Assembly (NCBI RefSeq): GCF_002217395.1
Contig: NZ_MUHD01000018.1
Location: forward strand, 469-62,287
Reading direction: 5' to 3'
DNA from: Flavobacterium plurextorum
GTDB lineage: Bacteria; Bacteroidota; Bacteroidia; Flavobacteriales; Flavobacteriaceae
DNA length: 61,819 nt
Position numbers and translations under genes: made by a program
Part shown: piece after piece, positions 54,945 to 61,819 of the stretch
Numbering within the stretch: position 1 is the first letter of the stretch
Layout: each line of letters starts with the position of its first letter
Notes under the pieces: generated by a model
What the model saw: the letters and a program-made list of their open reading frames with translations, nothing else
Told to the model about the DNA's origin: nothing
Database searches by the model: none

Positions 54945-56470
54945 TAATTTACTTTTTTAGTTTCGTACAAATCTGTTCTTCTGTCTTTTAGAATTCGTAC
55001 GCTTCCATGTTCATGAAGCTCTTTAAGCAGATTTAAGTCAACATCTACAATCAATGTCATTTCAGTATTTGGCGTTGCTTCCGCTTTAATTCCATTACTA
55101 GGAAAAGCAAAATCTGAAGGCGTAAACACAGAAGCCTGTGCATATTGAATGTCCATATTATTTACCTTCGGAAGATTGCCAACGCAGCCTGCAATAGCAA
55201 CATAACACTCATTTTCAATAGCACGCGCCTGCGAACAGTGTTTTACACGAGTGTATGCATTTTGAGTATCGGTCAAAAACGGAACAAATAAAATATTCAT
55301 TCCTTCATCTGCTAATAGTCTAGAAAGTTCTGGGAATTCGACATCATAACAAATTAAAATACCAATTTTACCACAATCCGTATCATAGGTTTTAAATTCA
55401 GAACCGCCTTTCATTCCCCAATGTTGTACTTCATTTGGTGTGATATGAATTTTCGAATACATCTCTGAAGTACCATCTCTTTTACATAAAAAACCAACAT
55501 TGTATAAATTACCATTTTCTAAGTGCGGCATGCTTCCAGTTATAATATTGATATTATATGAAATGGCAAATTCCTGAAAACGCTTTCGAATTGGATCTGA
55601 ATGACGCGCTAGTTCTCTAATTGCTTCGGCTTCTGATAAATGATTAAAATCGGCCATTAAAGGTGCAATAAAAAGCTCTGGAAACAGTGCAAAATCACTT
55701 CCGTAACCCGAAACAACATCTATAAAAAATTCCGCCTGTTCAAAAAGAGCTTCAACATTGTTTAACTGACGCATCTGCCATTGAATCAATCCTAGTCTGA
55801 TAACACTTTTTTCGAGATTTATAAGTCTCGGACTTTCATCATAGTAAACATTATTCCATTCTAGTAAAACAGCAAATTCTTTTGATTCTTCGTCGCCTTC
55901 TAAATAATTTTTGATGATTCGCAATACATGAAAATCATTGCTGAGCTGAAAAGAAAGTACAGGATCATGCAGTTCTTTATCTTTAACTTTTTCGATATAG
56001 TTTTTTGGAGATAATTTTTTGGCGTATTGATTGTAGTTTGGAATTCTACCGGCAAATACAATGGCTTTTAAATTAAGCTGTTCACAAAGTTCCTTTCGAG
56101 CATCATAAAGACGTCGGCCCAAACGAAGACCTCGATAGTTGGGATGAATAAAAACATCAATTCCATACAAAATTTCTCCATTAGGATTGTGAGTTGAAAA
56201 CGTATAATCGCCAATTATTTGTTTGTAGTTGTGTCTTTTATCCACTAGTTTTTCATCAACAATAAGCGATAATGCCGATCCAACAACTATACCATCGACA
56301 AGGATGACTAATTGTCCTTCGGGAAATATCGAAAGTAATTTTTTGATATCACTAGATCTCCAATACGAATTGGCCATTTCAGGATACGCTTCAACCATTG
56401 AGTTTTTCAATTGTTTGTAATCTTCAAGAGCTAAATTTCGTAGTTCTACTTTTTTGATTTCTGCTTGCAT
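54944..56470 (-). CDS. GNAT acetyltransferase - carbon-nitrogen hydrolase fusion
   Basis: A 508-residue bifunctional protein. Residues about 5-180 form a GNAT domain, with VFIHPNYRGLRLGRRLYDAR as the acetyl-CoA loop. Residues about 220-500 form a nitrilase-fold hydrolase whose triad is visible: Glu in DFALFPELFIAPL, Lys in YSKIHITPNEVQHWG and Cys in GILICYDVEFPELSRLL. Such fusions occur widely in bacteria and are of uncertain substrate; an amidase acting on an acylated amine is plausible. It is the first gene of the operon, with a very clear promoter at 56487-56515. Confidence 0.95.
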   Translation of the reverse strand: MQAEIKKVELRNLALEDYKQLKNSMVEAYPEMANSYWRSSDIKKLLSIFPEGQLVILVDGIVVGSALSLIVDEKLVDKRHNYKQIIGDYTFSTHNPNGEILYGIDVFIHPNYRGLRLGRRLYDARKELCEQLNLKAIVFAGRIPNYNQYAKKLSPKNYIEKVKDKELHDPVLSFQLSNDFHVLRIIKNYLEGDEESKEFAVLLEWNNVYYDESPRLINLEKSVIRLGLIQWQMRQLNNVEALFEQAEFFIDVVSGYGSDFALFPELFIAPLMADFNHLSEAEAIRELARHSDPIRKRFQEFAISYNINIITGSMPHLENGNLYNVGFLCKRDGTSEMYSKIHITPNEVQHWGMKGGSEFKTYDTDCGKIGILICYDVEFPELSRLLADEGMNILFVPFLTDTQNAYTRVKHCSQARAIENECYVAIAGCVGNLPKVNNMDIQYAQASVFTPSDFAFPSNGIKAEATPNTEMTLIVDVDLNLLKELHEHGSVRILKDRRTDLYETKKVN

Positions 56471-56486
56471 ATCGTAGGATTTATCT

Positions 56487-56515
56487 CAAATATACAAAAA
56501 GATTCCCACTTACAA
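56487..56515 (-). promoter_or_regulatory. flavobacterial promoter of the acyltransferase-nitrilase operon
   Basis: On the minus strand TTG (56513-56515), an 18-nt spacer and TATATTTG (56487-56494) match TTG-N18-TAnnTTTG. The ATG is 17 bp downstream. The -33 TTG is part of the innermost TTGTAA repeat. Confidence 0.75.
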
Positions 56516-56557
56516 ACGTTTACAAATATTTACAACCGAAAGTAATTAGTTTACAAC
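56509..56557. promoter_or_regulatory. helically phased TTACAA direct repeats
   Basis: TTACAA occurs at 56510, 56520, 56530 and 56551, mostly as TTTACAA: spacings of 10, 10 and 21 bp put all four on one face of the helix. On the minus strand they read TTGTAA, the first overlapping the -33 element of the operon promoter. The layout resembles tandem sites of an OmpR/PhoB-class or LytTR-class activator. Confidence 0.75.
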
Positions 56558-56644
56558 CGAATATTTTTTGCAGTCGATCGCATCTTTGCCTTGTTGAATT
56601 TGATCAACGAATTCTTTATATGAACATTTAAAAAAGTAAAAGCC

Positions 56645-56977
56645 ATGAATGCAATGAGAAACAGAGTACAATTAATTGGTAACGTAGGAAATGATCCAGA
56701 AATTAAAACGTTAGAAACAGGTAAAAAAGTTGCACATTTAACGATCGCTACAAATGAAACCTACAAAAATGAGCAAGGTGATAAAGTAGAAAAAACAGAA
56801 TGGCATCGAGTAACAGCATGGGGAAAAACTGCCGAAATCATTGAAAAGTTTGTTGTAAAAGGAAAAGAGGTTGCTGTCGAAGGCAAATTAACTCACAGAA
56901 GTTATGACGATAAAAACGGAGAGAAAAGATATGTTACTGAAGTTATCGTAAATGAAATTTTACTGCTTAGCAAATAA
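56645..56977 (+). CDS. ssb: short single-stranded DNA-binding protein
   Basis: A 110-residue OB-fold protein starting MNAMRNRVQLIGNVGNDPEI (or at the second ATG three codons in), with TEWHRVTAWGKTAEIIEKFV and GKEVAVEGKLTHRSYDDKNG as in SSB. It stops right after the OB fold (EILLLSK), so the disordered linker and the acidic C-terminal tip (DDxPF) that recruits replication proteins are absent. A full-length SSB is presumably encoded elsewhere; this short form may serve recombination, competence or plasmid functions. The phased repeats at 56509-56557 lie between it and the divergent operon. Confidence 0.92.
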   Translation: MNAMRNRVQLIGNVGNDPEIKTLETGKKVAHLTIATNETYKNEQGDKVEKTEWHRVTAWGKTAEIIEKFVVKGKEVAVEGKLTHRSYDDKNGEKRYVTEVIVNEILLLSK

Positions 56978-57001
56978 TCTTTTAAGCAACAGAATAAAAT
57001 T

Positions 57002-57037
57002 AAACCTAACATGTTTTTAAAACATGTTAGGTTTTTT
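57002..57037. terminator. terminator after ssb
   Basis: AAACCTAACATGTTTT and AAAACATGTTAGGTTT form a perfect stem followed by TTTTTTT on the plus strand. Confidence 0.85.
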
Positions 57038-57044
57038 TATGAAA

Positions 57045-57737
57045 TTATAGAATCGAAGCGCCATTTGTATCAGTTGTTAATACTTCGCTCATATAATCTA
57101 AAAAAGGTCTCATGTTCTTGAAAGTTTGTAAAGCTTGTTCTAAAAACTGAGGGCTCAAAACTTCATCATCTGTAAAGCGTTTAAGAACTAAAAACTGTTT
57201 GTAACGCAGTAAATCAATAGCTTCATGGGTTGTGTCAAAACCTTTTGGTGCTGTTTTAAGCTGTTCGCCTTGTAAAGTTCCAAAGGTAGAAACAAAGGAT
57301 TTGGAGTTCAATATCGTTCTAAACGATTCTGAGTCGTGTCCAAATTCACTTCTTATGCGTTTTAAATCTGCTGTATTGGGGCCCCAAAATCCGCCGCCTA
57401 CAAAAGTATTTCCTTTCTCGATATGAAAATAATAACCGCCACGTCTTTCATTTGTTGCTCGTGTAAAACTGCCTCCCCAAAAGGTTTTGAAAGGAGTTTT
57501 GTCTTTAGAAAAACGAATATCACGATAAATTCTGTACACGCTTTTTTTGCCAGAAGCCGTTTCTATAAGATCAGTTTTAGAAAGTTCCTGTAATAACGCG
57601 CCTGCAAAAGTTTCAATATGATTTAATTCTTTTAAGTATTCTGGTTTATGTGCATCGAACCAAGGTTTGTTGTTGTTTTCTTTAAGGTGAGACAAAAAAT
57701 CAAGGCTGGATTTTGGTATAGTTATGTGATTTTCCAT
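57045..57737 (-). CDS. DUF2461 family protein
   Basis: A 230-residue protein of the DUF2461 family (TIGR02453). The opening LDFLSHLKENNNKPWFDAHKPEYL and the segments YRIYRDIRFSKDKTPFKTFW and YYFHIEKGNTFVGGGFWGP are diagnostic. The biochemical function is unknown in spite of wide distribution. It converges with ssb, sharing the stem-loop at 57002-57037 as a possible common terminator. Confidence 0.9.
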   Translation of the reverse strand: MENHITIPKSSLDFLSHLKENNNKPWFDAHKPEYLKELNHIETFAGALLQELSKTDLIETASGKKSVYRIYRDIRFSKDKTPFKTFWGGSFTRATNERRGGYYFHIEKGNTFVGGGFWGPNTADLKRIRSEFGHDSESFRTILNSKSFVSTFGTLQGEQLKTAPKGFDTTHEAIDLLRYKQFLVLKRFTDDEVLSPQFLEQALQTFKNMRPFLDYMSEVLTTDTNGASIL

Positions 57738-57790
57738 ATTTAGTTTTGAACGCGTTTTTAAAATCAGATTATGAATTTACTTTAAAATTA

Positions 57791-57819
57791 AAAACCCACC
57801 AAATCTATTGGTGGGTTTT
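57791..57819 (-). terminator. terminator of the small Lys/Cys-rich gene
   Basis: AAAACCCACCAA and TTGGTGGGTTTT form a 12-bp stem around ATCTA. On the minus strand it is followed by TTTTTAATTTT. Confidence 0.8.
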
Positions 57820-57829
57820 CTATATATCG

Positions 57830-58015
57830 TTAAGCAGTTTTTTTGAATAAATCAAACATCGGACAACGTGAACAACGTTTCTTTTCACTTTTTTTGTATT
57901 TCTCACAACAAGAAGATTTACAGTTTTCTAACTTCTTAATGTTCTCAAGGATAGCTTTATTCTTCTTTTTCTTTTTATCCTTTTTTTTGTCCTTGTCTTT
58001 TTCTTTCTTGCCCAA
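57830..58015 (-). CDS. small Lys-rich protein with a C-terminal Cys cluster
   Basis: A 61-residue protein. The first 20 residues are almost all Lys and Asp (MGKKEKDKDKKKDKKKKK); the last 30 have five Cys: NCKSSCCEKYKK and KRCSRCPMFDLF. The pattern suggests a metal-binding or nucleic-acid-binding small protein. It is short, but three signals support it: a strong terminator just downstream, a candidate -7 box (TATATTTG on the minus strand at 58043-58050) and a 5' leader stem (CTCTGT...ACAGAG, 58021-58041). I cannot assign a function. Confidence 0.7.
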   Translation of the reverse strand: MGKKEKDKDKKKDKKKKKNKAILENIKKLENCKSSCCEKYKKSEKKRCSRCPMFDLFKKTA

Positions 58016-58097
58016 TTTTCCTCTGTATTATAAAAACAGAGACAAATATATAGCAAAAAAGTTATTTTTAAGTATTCTAAATAAACTTTAACTTTTT

Positions 58098-58616
58098 TTA
58101 TTTTGGATTGATTGCGATTGAGCTCGAAACTGTTAATTGCTGAATATCACGGTCAAACAAGTAAAGTCCGCCTTTATCGTCTCCAATTAAGTTTATTTTA
58201 TCTAAAATTGATTTAGCAGTTGCTTCTTCTTCGATTTGTTCAGAAACATACCATTGTAAGAAATTATGTGTTGCATAATCTTTTTCTTCAAAAGTGATGT
58301 GTACTAACTCATTGATAGATTTAGAAACAAAAAGTTCATGATTATAAAGCTCCTCAAACATTTCTTTAAAAGTAGAATAGCTTGTTTTTGGTGCTTTTAG
58401 ATCTGTAATATTAGCGTGTCCTCCGCGTTCGTTTACATATTTTACTAATTTTAGCATATGTGCACGCTCTTCATCTGATTGTGTGTACATAAATTGAGCG
58501 ATTCCCTCTAATCCGTGTACTTCAGCCCAGCAAGCCATAGAAAGATAAGTTTGCGAAGATTCTGCTTCTATGCGAATTTGCTTGTTTAAAGCCGTTTCAA
58601 TATTTTTTGATAGCAT
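58098..58616 (-). CDS. ftn: bacterial non-heme ferritin
   Basis: A 172-residue ferritin that oxidises and stores iron in a 24-subunit shell. It opens MLSKNIETALNKQIRIEAES, with the ferroxidase ligands in IRIEAESSQTYLSMACWAEV and TQSDEERAHMLKLVKYVNER, and a later EEDY-type region (TFEEKDYATHNFLQWYVSEQ). The length and helix order match FtnA. It appears monocistronic. No metalloregulator palindrome stood out upstream. Confidence 0.95.
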   Translation of the reverse strand: MLSKNIETALNKQIRIEAESSQTYLSMACWAEVHGLEGIAQFMYTQSDEERAHMLKLVKYVNERGGHANITDLKAPKTSYSTFKEMFEELYNHELFVSKSINELVHITFEEKDYATHNFLQWYVSEQIEEEATAKSILDKINLIGDDKGGLYLFDRDIQQLTVSSSIAINPK

Positions 58617-58710
58617 AATGATGTCTTTTTTGTAAAGTTAGAAAAAATAATTCATTCCATTTTTTCGAAACCGAGAAAACATGGCGCATTTGGATTAATT
58701 TACACTAAAA

Positions 58711-60183
58711 TTAAGGCTTATTTACAGGGAAATTTTTCGAAAAAACGGCTTTATTACTAATAGGATTTCCGGAGTCTTCACGCATAAAACCATCGGTAAA
58801 TTTACGAATTACATATTGTTTTGTTCCCAGGTCATAATAACCTAAAAGCGAATAGTCTTTTAGTTTAATGATGTTCTCTAGAATAATGTTTTTACTTCTG
58901 CCTAAAAAATAAAATATATTATCAATAGCCAAAGGCTCAGTTTGTTGATTGTTTATAAACTCATAATTAGGATTCAGCATCGAATCAAAGTAAACCATTC
59001 GGCTTTGTGTATAAGCGGGATAATTACTGTAATCTTCAAATCCAAAGAAAGAATCATTTTCACTGTAATTAAAACGCGGCGTAGGCGAGACTTGATATTC
59101 TATATATCCGCCAAAGGTGATAAAACTATTTTCTTTGTTTTTAAAAACCGTAACTCCAGAATTTAAAGCAGACAATTGTTTTAGAAATTTGGCTGTAGTA
59201 GTAATTTCCTGTGGCTTGTATCCGTTATTTTGAATAAACAGCGGAGAGTTCTTAAAGCTTATAGTATCCTTTTTTGAAATAGAAACTGTTTTAACAGATT
59301 TGCCTGTAGACAAGTCTTTTACATCAAATAAAAATTCGTCGTTATTGCTGCTGATTTGAAATAACTTGTTGTCGTTATAAAACGAATTTGAAGTTTTAGA
59401 AGGCTTTTTAGATAAAGGCTGATCGTAGTTTTTCTCGGCTACTTCTTGAGTTGCCAGATTAAGATCTAAAACTTGTGTTTTTTTGGTATTATAATCTAAA
59501 GTTAGAAGAATGTGGTCATCTAAAACATACATTTTGTTTTTGCTTACACTTTTGTCCAGTGGATTAAAGTTATTATATTCCATTTTTTCTATTGGAAAAT
59601 ATTGCAAAATTGTACTGAAAGAAAAGCGCTGGTCATTTTTATTTTGAAATAAAATTCCTGAAAAATCAAACATTTTTATTTCGCATTTTCCATTTTTAAA
59701 TTCAAAAAGAAGTAAATGCGGTTCTTTTATTTCTTTTGCTAAAACATAAAACGAATTGTCTTTTTGAAAATGATTTATGACATAAGAATTGTAAGAACCA
59801 AAATCAAAAGTTAAAGTTTTAGAAGTTTTTGTATCAAAGTAATACTTAATAATTCTTAAGTTTTTATAATCGGGAGAGCTCCAATAAAGCGATGGATTTC
59901 CATCTTCACTTAAACTGCTACCCAGCAAAATTCTATTTTGAGCACTTTTTATCGAATCAGTAAACTGACCTCTTAGAAATAGAGATTTATTGTATTTTAA
60001 AATATTGATATTACTATTGTCTGAGGCAAATACATATATCTCATTAGTTTTTACATCCTCTATATTTAAGCTCTGACCATTTTCTAGCGGATTACTTAGA
60101 TTTAAAGGAAAACTATTTAATACTGTTTGACTTAGCAGTATCGAGTTAGGGAGTAAAACAAGGAAAAGTAATATTTTTTTCAT
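58711..60183 (-). CDS. secreted hypothetical protein, 490 aa
   Basis: A 490-residue exported protein: signal peptide MKKILLFLVLLPNSILLSQ, then a long beta-rich region with no obvious domain. The repeated short strands separated by polar turns (for example ILLTLDYNTKKTQVLDLNLA and LFDVKDLSTGKSVKTVSISK) would fit a beta-propeller, but no repeat signature is certain. No lipobox or T9SS C-terminal sorting domain is apparent. A minus-strand TAAATTTG (60209-60216) lies 26 bp upstream. Function unknown. Confidence 0.75.
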   Translation of the reverse strand: MKKILLFLVLLPNSILLSQTVLNSFPLNLSNPLENGQSLNIEDVKTNEIYVFASDNSNINILKYNKSLFLRGQFTDSIKSAQNRILLGSSLSEDGNPSLYWSSPDYKNLRIIKYYFDTKTSKTLTFDFGSYNSYVINHFQKDNSFYVLAKEIKEPHLLLFEFKNGKCEIKMFDFSGILFQNKNDQRFSFSTILQYFPIEKMEYNNFNPLDKSVSKNKMYVLDDHILLTLDYNTKKTQVLDLNLATQEVAEKNYDQPLSKKPSKTSNSFYNDNKLFQISSNNDEFLFDVKDLSTGKSVKTVSISKKDTISFKNSPLFIQNNGYKPQEITTTAKFLKQLSALNSGVTVFKNKENSFITFGGYIEYQVSPTPRFNYSENDSFFGFEDYSNYPAYTQSRMVYFDSMLNPNYEFINNQQTEPLAIDNIFYFLGRSKNIILENIIKLKDYSLLGYYDLGTKQYVIRKFTDGFMREDSGNPISNKAVFSKNFPVNKP

Positions 60184-60289
60184 GAGTATTCTGAGACAAA
60201 AATCATTCCAAATTTAATGAAATAAATTTTCTATTCCGAAACGAAAATGATCTTTCATAATTGTACTTTCTCTTTGGAAGAAGATAAAA

Positions 60290-60322
60290 AAAAGCCCTAA
60301 AAAGATCTTTTAGGGCTTTTAA
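60290..60322. terminator. terminator after the CAT-family gene
   Basis: AAAAGCCCTAAAA and TTTTAGGGCTTTT form a 13-bp stem around a short AGATC loop; on the minus strand it runs into TTTTTTTT. It separates the CAT-HAD gene pair from the secreted-protein gene. Confidence 0.8.
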
Positions 60323-60398
60323 ATTTATTTGGAGTTTTTTTATCGCATTTTGTTTGTTCGTTTTAAAAGCAGCAGAACAAAATAAGCTTGAAGAAAAA

Positions 60399-61031
60399 CT
60401 ATCTTTTATTCATTTCCTCTTCAAAGCGATCTATAAATTGTCCTACATGTAAACCATCCATTAAAGCATGGTGAACGTGTACAGACATTGAGATTGTTCG
60501 TTTTCCGGTTTCAGAAGTTATCATTTTTCCAAAAGAAATCTTCGGACAGCTGTCTGGAAACGTGTAACTTCTGGCATGCGAAATTGATGTGAAATTTATC
60601 CACGGAATAGCCGAGAAATGAATCAAATTGTCATCATCAAATGATCTTGTAAAAAGACCCGTTGTGTTTTGAATGCGTTCAATTTCGGCCAAAGCATTTT
60701 CTTTGAACAAATTAAAATCTGGATTGAATTCAATTAATGAAAATCCGAACGTGCCGTCTTCTCTTCCAATTGTTGCCGACGCATCGATATGATCATTGAT
60801 GTAAATTTTATCATCGGCAATTCTATATTTAAAATTTTCTACTGAATTTACAGCAACTAATGTTTTGTGTAAATAGTAAATAAAAAAAGAAACATTTAAT
60901 TCTTTTGCAGTTTGATACGCTTTTGTACAATCAATTTCTACGGTTACACCAAAAAATGGTTCTTCCATTTGCTTAAAGTGTGCAAAATGCTCTTTTCTGT
61001 TCCAGTTTTCTAGATCTAAAAGTGTTTTCAT
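60399..61031 (-). CDS. chloramphenicol acetyltransferase family protein
   Basis: A 210-residue member of the CAT superfamily, which transfers acetyl from acetyl-CoA. The C-terminal active-site motif is intact: SVHVHHALMDGLHVGQFIDR, with the catalytic His in HHALMDG (residues 187-193) and the structural Asp. SFFIYYLHKTLVAVNSV and SFTSISHARSYTFPDSCP-like segments are also family features. Chromosomal homologues in flavobacteria need not give resistance, so the substrate is unproven. Its start overlaps the HAD gene's stop (TAATG), indicating coupling. Confidence 0.9.
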   Translation of the reverse strand: MKTLLDLENWNRKEHFAHFKQMEEPFFGVTVEIDCTKAYQTAKELNVSFFIYYLHKTLVAVNSVENFKYRIADDKIYINDHIDASATIGREDGTFGFSLIEFNPDFNLFKENALAEIERIQNTTGLFTRSFDDDNLIHFSAIPWINFTSISHARSYTFPDSCPKISFGKMITSETGKRTISMSVHVHHALMDGLHVGQFIDRFEEEMNKR

Positions 61032-61738
61032 TATAGTAAGTTCTGAAGTACTTCAGTTATGTTTTCGAATGAACTAAAATGTTCATGTTCTATTTTATGA
61101 TTAATTTTTTCGTGTTCCCAAGTAGTATGAAACGGTATATGAACGGCATATCCTCCAATTTCTAAAACAGGCAGAACATCTGATTTTAATGAGTTTCCAA
61201 TCATTAGAAATTCATGTGATTTAATGTCTAAACGACCAAGCAGTTTTTGGTAATCAATATTTTGTTTGTCTGACATTACTTCGATATGGTGAAAATAATG
61301 ACCCAAACCAGAACGATGCAATTTACTGTGTTGATCTTTAAGATCGCCTTTTGTAGCAACAACCAGTTTGTATTTTCCATGAAGTGCTTGCAAAGTTTCT
61401 TCAACTCCGTCTAAAAGTTCGATCGGTTTTTCAAGTAATTCTTTTCCATATTGAATGATCTTTTCGATAACTTCAATCGGAATTGTATTGTTTGAAATGT
61501 TCATCGCAGCTTCAATCATCGAAAGAATGTAACCTTTGATTCCGTATCCGTACAAAGGCAGATTCTCTATTTCAATTTTAAACAACTCTTGCGAAATACC
61601 TTGATGCGAAAGATAATCTTCCATCAAAGCACAAAATTTATGTTCTGTTTCTTGAAAATAAGGTTCGTTTACAAATAAAGTATCATCGGCATCAAATGCG
61701 ATTACTTTTAAGTTTGGTATTTTGTTTTTATGTAACAT
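61031..61738 (-). CDS. HAD-superfamily phosphatase
   Basis: A 235-residue haloacid-dehalogenase-like hydrolase. Motif I is VIAFDADDTLFVNEPYFQET with the nucleophilic and acid/base Asp, motif II is KLVVATKGDL, and motifs III/IV appear in DYQKLLGRLDIKSHEFLMIGNSLKSDVLPVLEIGG with the terminal Asp of the metal site. The cap domain lies between motifs I and II. The substrate is unknown. It is coupled to the CAT-family gene by a TAATG overlap; the gene start is 80 bp from the window end. Confidence 0.92.
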   Translation of the reverse strand: MLHKNKIPNLKVIAFDADDTLFVNEPYFQETEHKFCALMEDYLSHQGISQELFKIEIENLPLYGYGIKGYILSMIEAAMNISNNTIPIEVIEKIIQYGKELLEKPIELLDGVEETLQALHGKYKLVVATKGDLKDQHSKLHRSGLGHYFHHIEVMSDKQNIDYQKLLGRLDIKSHEFLMIGNSLKSDVLPVLEIGGYAVHIPFHTTWEHEKINHKIEHEHFSSFENITEVLQNLL

Positions 61739-61754
61739 AATGTTTTTTGTTTCA

Positions 61755-61802
61755 GGTTTTTAATTGTTTCAAGTTTCAGGTTTCAAGTTTCAGGTTTTTT
61801 TT
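61755..61802. repeat. GTTTCAAGTTTCAGG tandem words
   Basis: GTTTCAGGTTTTTAATTG is followed by alternating TTTCAAG and TTTCAGG words up to 61798, upstream of the HAD gene. It belongs to the same class of low-complexity intergenic repeats as elsewhere in the window. Confidence 0.6.
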
Positions 61803-61819
61803 GCCACGACCCGAGCGAT

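Noticed and set aside
60399..61031. Acquired antibiotic-resistance gene
   Set aside because: It is coupled to a HAD gene, has ordinary base composition and no mobile context; a chromosomal CAT-family acetyltransferase is enough.

Overview
This is a low-GC, gene-dense chromosomal window from a member of the Flavobacteriaceae, most likely a Flavobacterium. The pointers are gldH (gliding-motility lipoprotein), several promoters of the Bacteroidota type (TTG, 17-23 nt, TAnnTTTG), weak or absent Shine-Dalgarno sequences, a HemJ-type protoporphyrinogen oxidase and many SusC/BtuB-style and lipoprotein genes. No rRNA, tRNA, prophage or CRISPR array was seen. Most of the window is ordinary core genome; the unusual material is in the intergenic repeats, a few operator/promoter regions and some domain fusions.

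Region by region. 1-604: three diverged copies of a palindrome-rich repeat; the last copy supplies the final codons and stop of hemF. 605-10838: tetrapyrrole biosynthesis. hemA, hemC, hemD, hemE, three small accessory genes and hemF run leftward; a divergent AraC-type regulator, hemH, a lipoprotein gene and hemJ run rightward. 10903-14291: orphan NtrY-like histidine kinase, enoyl-CoA hydratase and two unknown proteins. 14305-16954: DtxR-family regulator and an Nramp-universal stress protein fusion with its own promoter and a DtxR-type palindrome. 17002-23907: Fur-family (probably Zur-like) regulator divergent from a MerC-like membrane protein and a flavoprotein; their shared spacer holds a very good flavobacterial promoter overlapped by palindromes. 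A TonB-dependent receptor, thioredoxin-like protein, lycopene-cyclase-like flavoprotein and TPR protein follow. 24132-30409: bacilliredoxin, then a complete RND tripartite efflux operon.

30729-34137 is the most interesting coding block: trhO (O2-dependent tRNA 5-hydroxyuridine synthase), a dead REP-associated transposase, trhP (prephenate-dependent enzyme for the same modification) and a ferredoxin translationally coupled to trhP. TrhO and TrhP share a homologous C-terminal domain. 34315-38458 carries ricT-like, gldH and a class A penicillin-binding protein; 38627-40069 is a succinyl/3-oxoacid CoA-transferase pair.

40233-51909 holds housekeeping and repair genes (phosphatase, dinB, PAS protein, fumarase, SpmAB-like membrane protein, AlkZ-like glycosylase, 3'-5' exonuclease, Ogt, an SDR protein) plus an intact REP-associated tyrosine transposase surrounded by its matching REP palindromes. 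52187-56557 is a leftward operon of an acyltransferase-nitrilase fusion, a small zinc-ribbon protein and an M28 membrane peptidase; its promoter is preceded by helically phased TTGTAAA repeats. 56645-61738 contains a short SSB, DUF2461 protein, small Lys/Cys-rich protein, ferritin, a secreted unknown, a CAT-family acetyltransferase and a HAD phosphatase.

All calls rest on reading the translated sequence and motif recall; no database search was run.
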